42,270 nucleotides of DNA from Deltaproteobacteria bacterium (GCA_031269825.1 JAISYP010000031.1:1-42270); one strand, 5' to 3'; positions 18,035-26,866 are shown, counted from the stretch's first letter. The notes: generated by a model not told the origin, from the letters alone. Numbers and translations: made by a program.

Positions 18035-18830
18035 ACATTGTAATACGTCGCCTTGGAGAAAGCCGGTTGTTTTATGGCGCCAGGAAAGGGGAAAAAAAGC
18101 TTATTGAAAAGCTAAGTTATTTATTTTATTAACTTTATTTAGCAAAAAGCCTAATCTGGAACGCTCTCCAGCGTGGTCAAAACTAGGAGGTCAAAACTAG
18201 GAGGTCATAATTAGGAGGTCATAACTAGAGTTAGTCAGGGACGATGACTTTTTTCTGGCTTAGTCCAAGCTTTGGCCATTGTAAAGCCGTCCATCGGCTG
18301 GTCAAAGTCGGTTGTTTTCTGAGGGCGAAAGGCGGTTAAAAGGGGTGGTTAATAGCTAATTAATTGATTTTATTAGGCTTATTGCGCAAATAAACTTCAG
18401 CCCGCTGATTAGTCTGTCCCCCTATGGCCCCAGTTAACTAACCGCCAATCGCGCGCCCTTAAACCGTGGTCAATGGTTTTTCCATTGTAAAACGGCGTGA
18501 TAGAAAGGAAAGCCAGTTGTTTTTTTGAATTAAAAAGCAAAATTAAAGCTAAGTTAATATATAATTATTTGATTATGTTAGATTTTGGCCCAAGGGCCTA
18601 GCGTGGCAAAGTGGCTTTGGGTCATAGGGCTTTCCCATATGTAAACACGGGCTAGGTAAGCCGACCCTCGGAACCCAAAGTCGAAAATGGCGGTGGGCTA
18701 ACAAAACGACCTACCATGGATCTATGGGGCGGGCCAAAGTTGGCGAAAGGGGGCGCGAAAAGCTTGTTGAATAGATAACATATTGATTTTATTACGTTTA
18801 TTAGAAGATATCGCCGCTTGCGCTTTGAAG
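18035..18830 (+). repeat. Four decayed copies of an interspersed repeat, same orientation
   Basis: Copies start near 18035, 18277, 18480 and 18634. Each opens with CCATTGTAAA-CGGCGT or a variant, then (except the fourth, more decayed) has GCCGGTTGTTTT about 25 bases later. Each closes with AGCTTATTGAAAAGCT followed by ATTGATTTTATTA-(2 nt)-TTTATT or variants. The conserved blocks keep order and strand, while spacing between them varies by tens of bases. No protein is encoded. They could be an old non-autonomous element, or a decayed array of small RNA or regulatory units. Confidence 0.55.
18175..18230. repeat. 4 x 14-bp tandem repeat
   Basis: Two exact copies of GGTCAAAACTAGGA followed by GGTCATAATTAGGA and GGTCATAACTAGAG. 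It lies between the first and second copies of the larger repeat family. A slippage product, with divergence increasing along the array. Confidence 0.85.
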
Positions 18831-19425
18831 TTAGATCCTATTGGAATCGGAATTGACGCGCGCCGCCCAAAAAAGTCGCGGGCTTCCCTGGGAGATAGTG
18901 GCGCGTTAGGCGCCAAAACGCCAATTTAAACTCTTAGCCAAGCGACCAGTTAACGCCATATGAAAAGGTTAACTTACTGAAATTATTGTATTTTTTCGGG
19001 AATTGAGACGACTTGCCCGTTGCCAAGCCGGTTTGGCTAGGGGGAAGGTTTTTGGGGCTTTGAGGGCGCTCATTAGTTCGTCTGTCCGCCTTTGTCCGGA
19101 TTCCGTCCGCGACGAAAACCCCTTTTTTCCCAAAAAAAGGCTTTTTTTTGACCTAGGGAAAAAAAAGTTAAAATTATTTTTGGCCAATTCCAATGGCTGG
19201 TCTCTCCTCCTTAATCAGGCGCCCTGGATGGGGGGGCGAGTAGAGGGGGTGAAGTCTAAAGTCCTTAATTGATAAGGGTTTTGGAGTTTTGAGCGGGGTT
19301 GGTGAGGCGAAATTATAGTCTCTGGGGTGTTTCTAAAACTGGAGGGAAATGGTTTTCAAGGGGTTAAGATTGGTCTTCCGAAAACAAAATATAGGTCATT
19401 TAAAAGGTCATATGAAAAATTTTTC
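18831..19425. other. Gene-free region upstream of the H1-like gene
   Basis: No convincing gene; short open frames on both strands have no ribosome-binding site or recognisable product. Bases 19118-19145 contain CCCTTTTTTCCCAAAAAAAGG, a homopolymer-rich inverted repeat that may form a weak hairpin. Confidence 0.5.
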
Positions 19426-19454
19426 TTGCAGAAAACAATAATTTGACTTAAAAT
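19426..19454 (+). promoter_or_regulatory. Sigma-70-type promoter for the H1-like/HTH gene
   Basis: TTGCAG (19426-19431), a 17-base spacer and TAAAAT (19449-19454). It implies a leader of about 195 nt before the ATG at 19657. TTGACT at 19443 overlaps the spacer and is a possible second -35. Confidence 0.55.
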
Positions 19455-19656
19455 CCTTGTAAATAGTTTTTTGTGATTACGGTGTTATCCGTTCGCAAAC
19501 TTCAGCTCTCTTTATTCCTTTGGTTGAGGCGTTTGGACTAACTGAGCGTGGTCAAAACCCGAAGCCTTTTTAACCATAACTGGCTATTTTAGCTGGTAAA
19601 GTTTGATTTCAGGGATTACCTTGGTTCTGGGCCAGGGATCCCGCGCGAGGTAGAAC

Positions 19657-20364
19657 ATGAGTTCTTCTTTAATGACCACGGATTACGAAGATTCATCCGA
19701 GCCCGAAGAAAGCGCGCCGGCCCCGGCTAAGGCTAGGCCCAAAGCGCGCGCGAGCAAACCCAAAGCCGCTACCAAAACTAAGACCGTGGGTCGGCCTAAG
19801 GCGACTAAGACGACTAGAGCGGTTAAAGCCACCAAGACGACGAAAGCCGTTAAGGGCGCTAGAACCGTGAAAGCCACCAAGACCGTGAAGGCCGCCAAGA
19901 CCGTTCGAGGCGCCAAGGCCAAACCCGCTAAGGCGACCAAAACGGTTAGGGGCGCTCGAACCGTTAAGGCCACCAAACCCGTCAAAACCAAAACCGTTAG
20001 GGCGACTACCAAGACCCGGACTCTGAAAGCGAGTACGGCTAGAGCTAAAGTGGTCAAGGTTCCTAAACCGGTCGATGGTCGTCGTCGCCCGACAAAAAAA
20101 GTCCTCAAAGTGTTGCCGGTTCCGGATAAGTCGGTCATCACCGCCATCCAGGAGCTCAGTCCTTCCGGCAAGGCCATCAGGGATTTTCGCGTGGGCATCA
20201 ATGTCAACATGAGGGCTTTCGCCGAATTACTGGGCGTCAATCCGGCCACCGTTTTCCGCTGGGAAACGGAACGGACTGAGAGAATCCAGTCTAGTTCCCA
20301 CCAAAAGCTCCGCAGCCTGGTGAATAGGGTCATCAACAAAAAACCGGTCAAAATCGCTGGCTAA
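19657..20364 (+). CDS. Histone H1-like lysine-rich protein with C-terminal helix-turn-helix
   Basis: 235 residues in three parts. Residues 1-20 are acidic. Residues ~22-150 are a Lys/Ala/Thr/Val-rich tail built from repeats such as TKTVKA, ATKT and RGAKAK, with one AT-hook-like core (GRPK, 45-48). Residues ~172-226 form an Xre-like helix-turn-helix, MRAFAELLGVNPATVFRWE (185-203). Lys-rich tails of this type bind DNA non-specifically and compact nucleoids (bacterial H1-like proteins, AlgP); the HTH would add sequence preference. The start has GAGGTAG just upstream. A promoter and a strong terminator make it a single-gene unit. The name of the specific family is not known to me. Confidence 0.85.
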   Translation: MSSSLMTTDYEDSSEPEESAPAPAKARPKARASKPKAATKTKTVGRPKATKTTRAVKATKTTKAVKGARTVKATKTVKAAKTVRGAKAKPAKATKTVRGARTVKATKPVKTKTVRATTKTRTLKASTARAKVVKVPKPVDGRRRPTKKVLKVLPVPDKSVITAIQELSPSGKAIRDFRVGINVNMRAFAELLGVNPATVFRWETERTERIQSSSHQKLRSLVNRVINKKPVKIAG

Positions 20365-20393
20365 CCATTAAGCTAGCGCCTTTAAGGTTTTTT

Positions 20394-20420
20394 AAAAGGG
20401 TCGCCACGGCGGCCCTTTTT
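20394..20420 (+). terminator. Rho-independent terminator after the H1-like gene
   Basis: Stem AAAAGGG-CGCC / GCGG-CCCTTTT around an ACG loop (one mismatch), ending in TTTTT. It lies between two convergent genes and could serve both. Confidence 0.85.
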
Positions 20421-20482
20421 GTTGGCGAAGTTGGGCGCTTATGGGCGCGGGCTATTTATCTAGAATCTAAGGAGCCGGGGGG

Positions 20483-21382
20483 TTAAATGGTTGACGCGGG
20501 CAAAGGGGGGAAGGGAATTAATTTGCGGCTTTCTTCCATCAGGTCGTAAGGACCGACTTGGCCGCCAAACGCTCGCGCCGCTAAGGCCAGCTCTTTCGGT
20601 AGACGGGCGATGGATTTAGGGCCATTGGGGCAGATGGCGATGGTATTGGCGCAGCGAACGCCGGAAAATAATAAAGGCGGCTCTTCGAAGATGGCCTGGG
20701 TGAGGGCCAATTGCCTTAAGTAAGCGCTCCAGCGGGACTGGTGGAGGTTTTGAACCAAAAGCCCATCCTCATGAAGGACAGAGCGCGTTAAACTCAAAAA
20801 TTGTTTGGTGGACAAGTGATTGGGGATATAGTCCCCGTTAAAGGCGTCTAGCCAAAGAATGTCCACGGAGCGAGGTGGTAGGAGGGCCAGATAGGCCAGG
20901 CCATCGGAGGTGACCACTTCAACGTTGGCGCCTGGGGAAAAGCCAAAATAGACGCTGGCCAGATCGACCACCAGAGGATCGATTTCCACCACCGTTAGTT
21001 GGTGTTCCGGCAAGTGGCGTTGGCAAAGACGCGGGATAAAGCCGCCGCCTAAGCCTAGCATAACCACGCGACGGGCCAGAGGTCTTAAGGCTAGGGAAAG
21101 GAAAAATAGGCCTGGGTACTCAAAAATCGGCTCCTCGGGGTTACGCAAGGAGATGGAGGTCTCGGCCTCCTCGGCGTTTTTGCCCATGCACATGGTTCTG
21201 ATTCCGCCCATTTCAATGATCGTGATATGGGTGAATTGGGATTCGCCGCTAAAAATGATTTCTGGTTTGTTGTCCTCAAACATGAAAATTATTTCCTTAG
21301 CCAGAGCGTTTAACCAGCCTCCCACCTTCTGGCGCGTTCGGCCAAAAAGGTTAAGAAACGGGGGTGGGGTGGACTCAGTCAT
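20483..21382 (-). CDS. Spermidine-synthase-fold (methyltransferase-like) protein
   Basis: 299 residues with the SpeE-like Rossmann fold: VVMLGLGGGFIPR (107-118), VVEIDPLVVDLA (131-142), SDGLAYL (159-165) and LDAFNGDYIPNHLSTKQF (178-195). These are the nucleotide-binding and acidic-site motifs of polyamine aminopropyltransferases. The N-terminal domain is short, and many such proteins are SpeE homologues of unknown role rather than true spermidine synthases. It starts in a 4-base ATGA overlap with the upstream AsmA-like gene, so the two are cotranslated; this argues for a joint, perhaps envelope, function. A later start at residue 34 (MFEDNKPEIIF) is possible. Confidence 0.82.
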   Translation of the reverse strand: MTESTPPPFLNLFGRTRQKVGGWLNALAKEIIFMFEDNKPEIIFSGESQFTHITIIEMGGIRTMCMGKNAEEAETSISLRNPEEPIFEYPGLFFLSLALRPLARRVVMLGLGGGFIPRLCQRHLPEHQLTVVEIDPLVVDLASVYFGFSPGANVEVVTSDGLAYLALLPPRSVDILWLDAFNGDYIPNHLSTKQFLSLTRSVLHEDGLLVQNLHQSRWSAYLRQLALTQAIFEEPPLLFSGVRCANTIAICPNGPKSIARLPKELALAARAFGGQVGPYDLMEESRKLIPFPPLPASTI

Positions 21383-23436
21383 GGAGCGTCAGATTTTTCC
21401 AGCCGTTCCAGCCAGTCGACTGGAGCGTCTAAAGGCGATTCGTCCACTTTCCAGGGTTTTTTCCAAATAAAGCTTTTTGGCTCTGAGGCGTTATAAGTCA
21501 CGGTTAAATGGGCCGAGTCCAAAAGGTCGCCTACAGTTCTAGCCGCTTGGTAGCCCCGGTAGCTGATGGCCGGGGTAGGGTTAGTCGCGATAGTTAAGGC
21601 GCCTGGCTGGCGCAAGAAACTAACTATTAGATCGGTTAGTTCCTTAGCGTTATCGAGATATTTTTCCATTGACAAGGTTAAAGCTAAGGCCAGGCCAAAG
21701 ATGACCTTCTCTTTTCGCGCGGCCAAATCGCTCGGCGGGGCGTTTTTTTGGCTATAATAGGTTAGCGCCCGCTCAGTTAAGCCCTGATCTTGATATCGCA
21801 GTAGGCCTTGAGCGAGGGCGATGTCCTCCCAACCAGCGGGGGGGGCGCTCAAAAAGAGCGTCTCTTTTAACGAGCCACGCTCTAAAGCCGCCAAAAAAGG
21901 TCGGGAAAAGTCGCCCCAGCCTAAGCTTAAGGATAAATGGAAAATATTTTTTAGATCCAAATCCCCGGCTAGTTGGTAACTCTGTTGATTAGGCTCATAA
22001 TAGGCTTGACTGGAAAAATGAAACCGACCCGCGGCCAGATCCAACGCCTCGGCTCCCTGATAAAATTCCAACCATTGGGGTGGGCTGGACTGATGGGGGG
22101 GACTAAAGGAATACCAACCATCGGCTAAACGCAAAGACAAAGCGTAAGGCTGTTGACCATTGGCGATGGATAGTTCCGCCTGGTTAACTTGGCCAGTTAA
22201 TCCACCGAACGTCAGGGACAAATGACGCCAGTGGCTTTGGAAAATCGAAATACCCCCGAAGATTAAATCGCGCGGGCTGACAAAGGCCAATAGGTCGAGC
22301 GGTTCCGGTTCTTGGGGCGCGTTCGCTCTGGGCTGGGTGAGGGCGGTGGCGAGGCGTTGGGCCAGGGACTGAAAATCCAGGTATTGGCTGGCGTGGTCGC
22401 CGATGGTGATTTCCAGCCAAGGCTCTGGCCAAGAATCCGGCCCGGGTTCTGGCGTGGGATTCGGCGCGGAATCCGTCGGCCGCTCCAGCGAGGGAGGGGG
22501 GGATTTTTTTCTTTCCACCCGTTTTAAAAGGCTCCCTTGGGTAGCTGGCTCTAACCACATAGTCAGATTTCTAAAGGCCAGTTGATCCATATAACCCCAG
22601 CGCGTCGCCCCATCGTGAGCCAGTTCGTCCACCCGGCCGCTGAAGAGCGTTCCATGGGTTTTTAAACCAAAACTTACCCCGGCCAACTGGCTACCGGGGG
22701 AGCAATTTAAGCCCCGGTGACTCCACTGAGGTTTAACCAGAGCCCAAGAGGCTAGGTTGAAGGTGAAACTGGCCGGTTGGTAAAAAAAATGACCCTGGGT
22801 TCGTAAGCCTTCCAATTGGACTTTTTCGGCTCTTAACCCAGCCCAAAAACTAGCTAAGAACCCGGGCGCGGAACCGCGCCCGGGGGGCGCGGGGGGCGGC
22901 GCCTGAAAATTTAATTTTTGGATGGTTAGTCGCCTCAACCGGCCTTGGAGGCGCCAATGGGGTTGGCGACCGAGAAATTGAATCTCCTCGGCCACCACTT
23001 TGGAGGTCAGAATTTGGCTGGGTTCCCCGGGGAGGGGCGCGGCCAGTAGGCTCTTTAAAACACTGGCCCAGGTTAGGTGGCTGATGGCCAGTTTTTCCAC
23101 ATGGATAACCAGTTGATCCGTGGGGGAAGCCTGTTTAAAACCGGTAATCCACAGATCATTGACCGTCATGGTTCGATCCTGATAGCTGTAGCTATACCGT
23201 CCGGCTCGCCAACCATTTTTCCCGAAAGCCTCGTCCATAGTGGCCTTAAAACCTTTTCGGGCGTTAACTAGGGTATTGGGATCAAACAAGGTGAAAATAT
23301 AAAATAAGGCGATGATCAAGAATGAGCCCAATAGACCATAACAAAGGTAACGACCAAACCTAACGAAAATACCACGTCGATCCAAGGCCCAGGGCTTGGG
23401 AGGCGGAGAGACGGGGTTTTTCGGTTCAGTCGTCAT
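21379..23436 (-). CDS. Single-pass membrane protein, AsmA-like, function unknown
   Basis: 685 residues. A proline-rich cytoplasmic start is followed by one transmembrane helix (about 28-50), then a long periplasmic domain. Its first part repeats the pattern of short amphipathic strands naming nested elements (VEKLAISHLTWASVLKSLLA, VVAEEIQFLG, LTIQKLNFQAP). This resembles AsmA/DUF748-type bridge-like proteins that handle outer-membrane lipids, but I could not confirm the family. A Pro-rich linker lies near 306-328. AAAGG precedes the ATG by seven bases. It is the first gene of a two-gene operon with the spermidine-synthase-fold protein. Confidence 0.72.
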   Translation of the reverse strand: MTTEPKNPVSPPPKPWALDRRGIFVRFGRYLCYGLLGSFLIIALFYIFTLFDPNTLVNARKGFKATMDEAFGKNGWRAGRYSYSYQDRTMTVNDLWITGFKQASPTDQLVIHVEKLAISHLTWASVLKSLLAAPLPGEPSQILTSKVVAEEIQFLGRQPHWRLQGRLRRLTIQKLNFQAPPPAPPGRGSAPGFLASFWAGLRAEKVQLEGLRTQGHFFYQPASFTFNLASWALVKPQWSHRGLNCSPGSQLAGVSFGLKTHGTLFSGRVDELAHDGATRWGYMDQLAFRNLTMWLEPATQGSLLKRVERKKSPPPSLERPTDSAPNPTPEPGPDSWPEPWLEITIGDHASQYLDFQSLAQRLATALTQPRANAPQEPEPLDLLAFVSPRDLIFGGISIFQSHWRHLSLTFGGLTGQVNQAELSIANGQQPYALSLRLADGWYSFSPPHQSSPPQWLEFYQGAEALDLAAGRFHFSSQAYYEPNQQSYQLAGDLDLKNIFHLSLSLGWGDFSRPFLAALERGSLKETLFLSAPPAGWEDIALAQGLLRYQDQGLTERALTYYSQKNAPPSDLAARKEKVIFGLALALTLSMEKYLDNAKELTDLIVSFLRQPGALTIATNPTPAISYRGYQAARTVGDLLDSAHLTVTYNASEPKSFIWKKPWKVDESPLDAPVDWLERLEKSDAP

Positions 23437-23926
23437 TGGTGGCCTTTAGGGCTTTATTGGCCATTATTGACCAAATTGGATCAAAATTCAATTTCAACCC
23501 TTCATCAAAGCGCGGGCCTGGGCGTAAAAAAAATAGGGTTTGAAAAAAGCGACGCCCGCGACTAATATCGGTCTATTGGCTGAGCGAGCCAGGAAGGCGA
23601 AAGGTCAATTCGCTTATTCTTATTAACCGGTCACGCCTTTGAGTAACGAGGGAAAAGAGACCAGGAAGCTCTCCCCAACCTCCTTTTGGGGGTGATAGAG
23701 GAGGTAGGCCTCGGCGTAGGGTTAGTTGTCGATCTCCATCGCTGTAGGCTCAGCCAAGACTTTAGGGCGAGGATGATTTTTAGGTTTAAGGTTTTAAGGC
23801 CCGGAAATTATTCAGGCCTCGCGCGTGGCTCAAGGAACGGTTTGGGCGACGTGGAGCCTTAATGTATCATTATTATATAGCGTCTCTGGCCCCTTTATTA
23901 GCCAAAGGGGCGGTTGGGGAGCCTCC
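23437..23926. other. Intergenic region with a partial duplication of the next gene's start
   Basis: Divergent spacer. At 23862 the sequence ATGTATCATTATTATATAG and the following ~20 bases repeat, with a few changes, the first ~42 bases of the small gene starting at 23927 (MYHYYIASLAPLLA versus MDHYYMVSLAYSLDA). The upstream copy runs out of frame and stops. No other gene is seen. Confidence 0.65.
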
Positions 23927-24103
23927 ATGGATCATTATTATATGGTCTCCCTGGCTTATTCATTAGACGCGGTTGAACGGATGGTCGAAGGACTCGTCAT
24001 GGCCCGAGAGTTAGATCCGTTAGAAGGCGAGCGCCTGGGAAGACTTAAGACGTCTTGGTTAGTCTGTGTTGACCAAGCCCGGTTCCGCGTCTTAGCCAGA
24101 TAA
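23927..24103 (+). CDS. Small protein of unknown function (58 aa)
   Basis: MDHYYMVSLAYSLDAVERM... is a compact, mostly helical, charged 58-residue protein with no signal peptide. GGGGAG lies about six bases before the ATG, and a good terminator follows at 24190-24215, which together support expression. An upstream in-frame extension to 23825 is open but includes the duplicated start and seems less likely. The helical leucine/valine spacing (ERMVEGLVMARELDPLEGER) suggests oligomerisation. Not recognised. Confidence 0.6.
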   Translation: MDHYYMVSLAYSLDAVERMVEGLVMARELDPLEGERLGRLKTSWLVCVDQARFRVLAR

Positions 24104-24189
24104 AGGTTCCCCATTTTCTGGCCCAGGGCGCCCTTCATCAGCGCCTGGATCCAACTAACGCGCTAGAACTCTTGGAGCCGATTGGCCTA

Positions 24190-24215
24190 AGACGCTCGGG
24201 GGGCGTCTCTTTTTC
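24190..24215 (+). terminator. Rho-independent terminator after the small gene
   Basis: AGACGC-TCGGGGG-GCGTCT stem-loop followed by CTTTTTC. Confidence 0.8.
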
Positions 24216-25193
24216 TGGCCCAGGGGCGAAGATTTTGGTTTTTACTTAATAACTTATGTAACATATTTGACATATTTAACATAGAAGATTGGGGAATTTT
24301 TTCTTAATTGTTAAAGATATCTTGATTTATCCATGGTCTATTAAACGATTATAATTTATTAGTTATATATAGCTTTTTAGGTGTCTTTTTTTTAATTTTT
24401 ATAACTTGTAATAGTAGCGTTATTATAAAAATAACTGGAATAAATAATTTAGAAAATTTTAAAAATGGAGGGCCCCACCATTGGCCTGGCTAAGGGTTTC
24501 TAACCCAGCGTTCGTTATTTTTACCAGCCTCAAGCGGCCTGGCTCGTGGGCTTGTTAGGCCAGACTAACCAACGTATAACGAGCTTATGAGCCTGAAGGT
24601 GGCTATTTTAAAGGCCTTTAACGGAGTTTAAAGATAAAAGTTCTGGTTGGCGAATGGGCCTCATTGGCCTAAAACAGTGGCGGGCGGAGTCATCACGGCC
24701 GAAATCATCCAGGCGCCCGGACAATAGGCGCCCCAAAAAGAGCTGGTTCTGGCCCTCTTAGGCTTCGGCGCGGACGGTGGTTAAGATAGTTCAGGCGCGC
24801 GGAGATGGATGAAATTGATAAGAAAATATTTTGACGTTAATATATATAGCGTCCAATTAGGCCTCACGAATCTATCCGAACAGCTGTTAATATAGAATAA
24901 ATTTTTGAGTCAAAGTGGTGTCCATCCATTTTTTGGCTCGATCTAGCGAGGAAATGAGGCGTCCATCTTCTAAACTAACAGGAGTTTTTTGGGGGGATCA
25001 AAAAATATTTTCTAAAAAATTACTTTTACGTTGGTTTTTTCCAAAATCGTGAAGCCAGTCCAAAAATTATTAACTATTATATATATGCTTTTGTTTTTGT
25101 TTGGTTATAAAAGATTTAATAAGTAAAGTTTTTTTTAAGAAATGCGGTTAATTAATGCTAAGAAAAAAAATCCACTTTTTCCATAAAAATTTA
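24216..25193. other. Gene-free region before the RRM cluster
   Basis: Mostly AT-rich (24240-24460, 24990-25190), with a more GC-rich island at 24470-24810. A plus-strand frame near 24675-24783 is open except for one TAG (VAGGVITAEIIQAPGQ*APQKELVLALLGFGADGG) and may be a decayed gene piece. No functional gene is supported. Confidence 0.5.
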
Positions 25194-25244
25194 TTGACAA
25201 AAGCTGGACAAACGGATAAAATCCAAAATGACTCCTTTGAGTCA
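25194..25244 (+). promoter_or_regulatory. RRM-module promoter 1 with start-site palindrome
   Basis: TTGACA (25194-25199), 17 bases, TAAAAT (25217-25222), 6 bases, then the palindrome TGACTC-CTTT-GAGTCA (25229-25244). The predicted transcription start falls at the beginning of the palindrome, so it could be an operator at +1 or a 6-bp hairpin at the extreme 5' end of the mRNA. The same module with identical spacing precedes the other two RRM genes. Confidence 0.85.
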
Positions 25245-25333
25245 ATTGGGAGTGGAGATTTTTGATAAAGTCTTTATTTTGTTAAGTGACTTGATCTATC
25301 CAGTTTTCCAAATCTAATTAATTGGGTGAAAAC

Positions 25334-25735
25334 GTGTTTATAAATATTTTTGTGGGAAATTTTCCCTTCGAAACGAAACAATCAGAACTAATGGCCGTTT
25401 TTTCTCGGTTCGGCCGGGTTGACTCCATTAAGCTCATCAACGACCGAGTCACTGGCCGCCCCCGGGGTTTTGGTTTTATCAGGATGGAAAGCTCCGCTGG
25501 CCAATCCGCCATTGAGAGTCTCCATCGGTCGAATTTTGGCGGCCGTCCTTTGAACGTGCGGGAAGCTGGCCCCGTCCGCCGGGAAATCACCTTGACCGAT
25601 CGCCCGGAAAGAGTTGGGGGAACCTCTAACTCTGGCTGTCAACCGGATCTTTTTGTCCAGGATTATTGGCTTCAGCATGGCAACCAGTTACCCTCTCGAG
25701 ATAAACGTCAAATACCTCCACAAAATTTACGTTAA
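25334..25735 (+). CDS. RRM-domain RNA-binding protein 1
   Basis: 133 residues: one RNA-recognition motif (1-~78) with RNP2 IFVGNF (5-10) and RNP1 RGFGFIRM, then a polar tail of ~55 residues. Aromatic residues of both RNP motifs are kept, so single-stranded RNA binding is expected. GTG at 25334 is chosen because GGGTG lies a few bases upstream and the start then aligns with the two paralogues (MFINIFVGNF, MVDLFVANF, MSISLFVGNF). A TTG four codons earlier is also open. Bacterial single-RRM proteins are often cold-induced. The tail differs completely from those of the paralogues. Confidence 0.88.
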   Translation: MFINIFVGNFPFETKQSELMAVFSRFGRVDSIKLINDRVTGRPRGFGFIRMESSAGQSAIESLHRSNFGGRPLNVREAGPVRREITLTDRPERVGGTSNSGCQPDLFVQDYWLQHGNQLPSRDKRQIPPQNLR

Positions 25736-25772
25736 TATCTGATTTAGCGTCGCCGGGAACGGTTTCAACGCT

Positions 25773-25802
25773 AACCAAAGCCGCTATTTAGCGGTTTTGG
25801 TT
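25773..25802 (+). terminator. Terminator after RRM gene 1
   Basis: AACCAAAGCCGCT-ATTT-AGCGGTTTTGGTT hairpin with one G-T pair and a T-rich 3' arm, 38 bases after the stop codon. Confidence 0.8.
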
Positions 25803-26036
25803 GTATAAGGAAAATTTATGATTAAATACTAGGGTTTATACCAATTTTACGGTTAGACATTTTAGAATAAGTCTTTTTGGGTACGATCTTTTTAGTTTTT
25901 TTGATGGGAAATTCCTTGTCGAGCCTTCAAAAGTTCGAGCGAATTCAGTGAAAAAAATGGATTTAAGGGGAAGGGATCGCTTATAAAGATCTTCAAACGA
26001 TAATAGCCCCAAAAAAAATTTTATATACCCGAACTA

Positions 26037-26087
26037 TTGACTTATTTTAATATTTGACATAGAATCCAATATGACTCATTCGAGTCA
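26037..26087 (+). promoter_or_regulatory. RRM-module promoter 2 with start-site palindrome
   Basis: TTGACT (26037-26042), 17 bases, TAGAAT (26060-26065), 6 bases, then TGACTC-ATTC-GAGTCA (26072-26087). Same architecture as promoters 1 and 3; the loop sequence is the variable part. The leader to the ATG is about 107 nt. Confidence 0.85.
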
Positions 26088-26178
26088 AACTGGCCAGTGA
26101 GGCGGGCGATAATCATTTTCCCTTTAGAGGCCATTGGATTAAGTTTTTTAAACAAACATTTACGAATTAGGTGTACTT

Positions 26179-26595
26179 ATGGTCGATTTATTTGTTGCCA
26201 ATTTTCCTTATGACACGGAGCAATCCGAGTTGGACACCATTTTTTCCCGCTATGGGGAGGTGGAATCCGTTAAAATCATCACGGATCGAGTCACCGGCTG
26301 TTCCCGGGGATTTGGATTTGTTCGGATGGCGAAAAGTGGAGCCGAAGCCGCGGTGGAGGCCTTGAATCAGGCCATTTTTGGTGGTCGAGCTTTACGGGTC
26401 AGATTAGCCAACCCCGTTCAACGGCCGGCCAATCCCAACGACCAAATGGGGTATCCGGATCCTTACGGTCAAGGGTATAACGATCACGGTCAAGGGTATA
26501 ACTCTCGGAGTTACGCTCCGCCCCGCGACTCTAACTTCCGTCCACCCCGCGACGCTGAATTCCGTCCACCCCGCGACGTTAACTTCCGTTATTAA
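26179..26595 (+). CDS. RRM-domain RNA-binding protein 2 with repeat tail
   Basis: 138 residues. RRM at 1-~78, with RNP2 LFVANF (4-9) and RNP1 RGFGFVRM. The tail is rich in Gly, Tyr, Arg and Pro and consists of short repeats: GQGYN twice and (N/E)FRPPRD-type units three times, ending NFRY. Such tails drive RNA binding or protein self-association in other RNA-binding proteins. The ATG has TTAGGTG seven bases upstream. Paralogue of genes at 25334 and 26959. Confidence 0.9.
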   Translation: MVDLFVANFPYDTEQSELDTIFSRYGEVESVKIITDRVTGCSRGFGFVRMAKSGAEAAVEALNQAIFGGRALRVRLANPVQRPANPNDQMGYPDPYGQGYNDHGQGYNSRSYAPPRDSNFRPPRDAEFRPPRDVNFRY

Positions 26596-26716
26596 GACCC
26601 TAAAGAGGGTCTGGCTACAGAGGGCCGAGCTGCGGAGGGCCGAGTAGTTAACCGTGATTCATTCGGGATTCAATCGTGAGTCAATTATATTTATTCTAGA
26701 TTTAATCTAGACTTAG

Positions 26717-26742
26717 AGCCGCCTTCGGGCGGCTTTATTTTG
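26717..26742 (+). terminator. Terminator after RRM gene 2
   Basis: AGCCGCC-TTCG-GGCGGCT, a very stable UUCG-loop hairpin followed by TTATTTTGTT. Confidence 0.88.
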
Positions 26743-26815
26743 TTCGTCCTTTATTTTGTTCGCCGAAGGAAGGGATAGTTTTTTAAAAAAAATGGGGTTT
26801 TTATCCATTTCGCTA

Positions 26816-26866
26816 TTGACATCGGGGCTCCTAGTCCTTATAATATATAGTGACTCTTTGGAGTCA
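26816..26866 (+). promoter_or_regulatory. RRM-module promoter 3 with start-site palindrome
   Basis: TTGACA (26816-26821), 17 bases, a perfect TATAAT (26839-26844), 6 bases, then TGACTC-TTTG-GAGTCA (26851-26866). The consensus hexamers suggest the strongest of the three. The leader is about 108 nt. Part of it, AAAGGTCTTTT...TGATTTGATC, resembles the leader of RRM gene 1. Confidence 0.88.

Noticed and set aside
19683-20351. 222-codon minus-strand ORF opposite the H1-like gene
   Set aside because: It is the shadow of the Lys/Ala-rich repeat on the other strand and reads as a Leu/Val/Ala repeat; promoter, ribosome-binding site and terminator all favour the plus strand.
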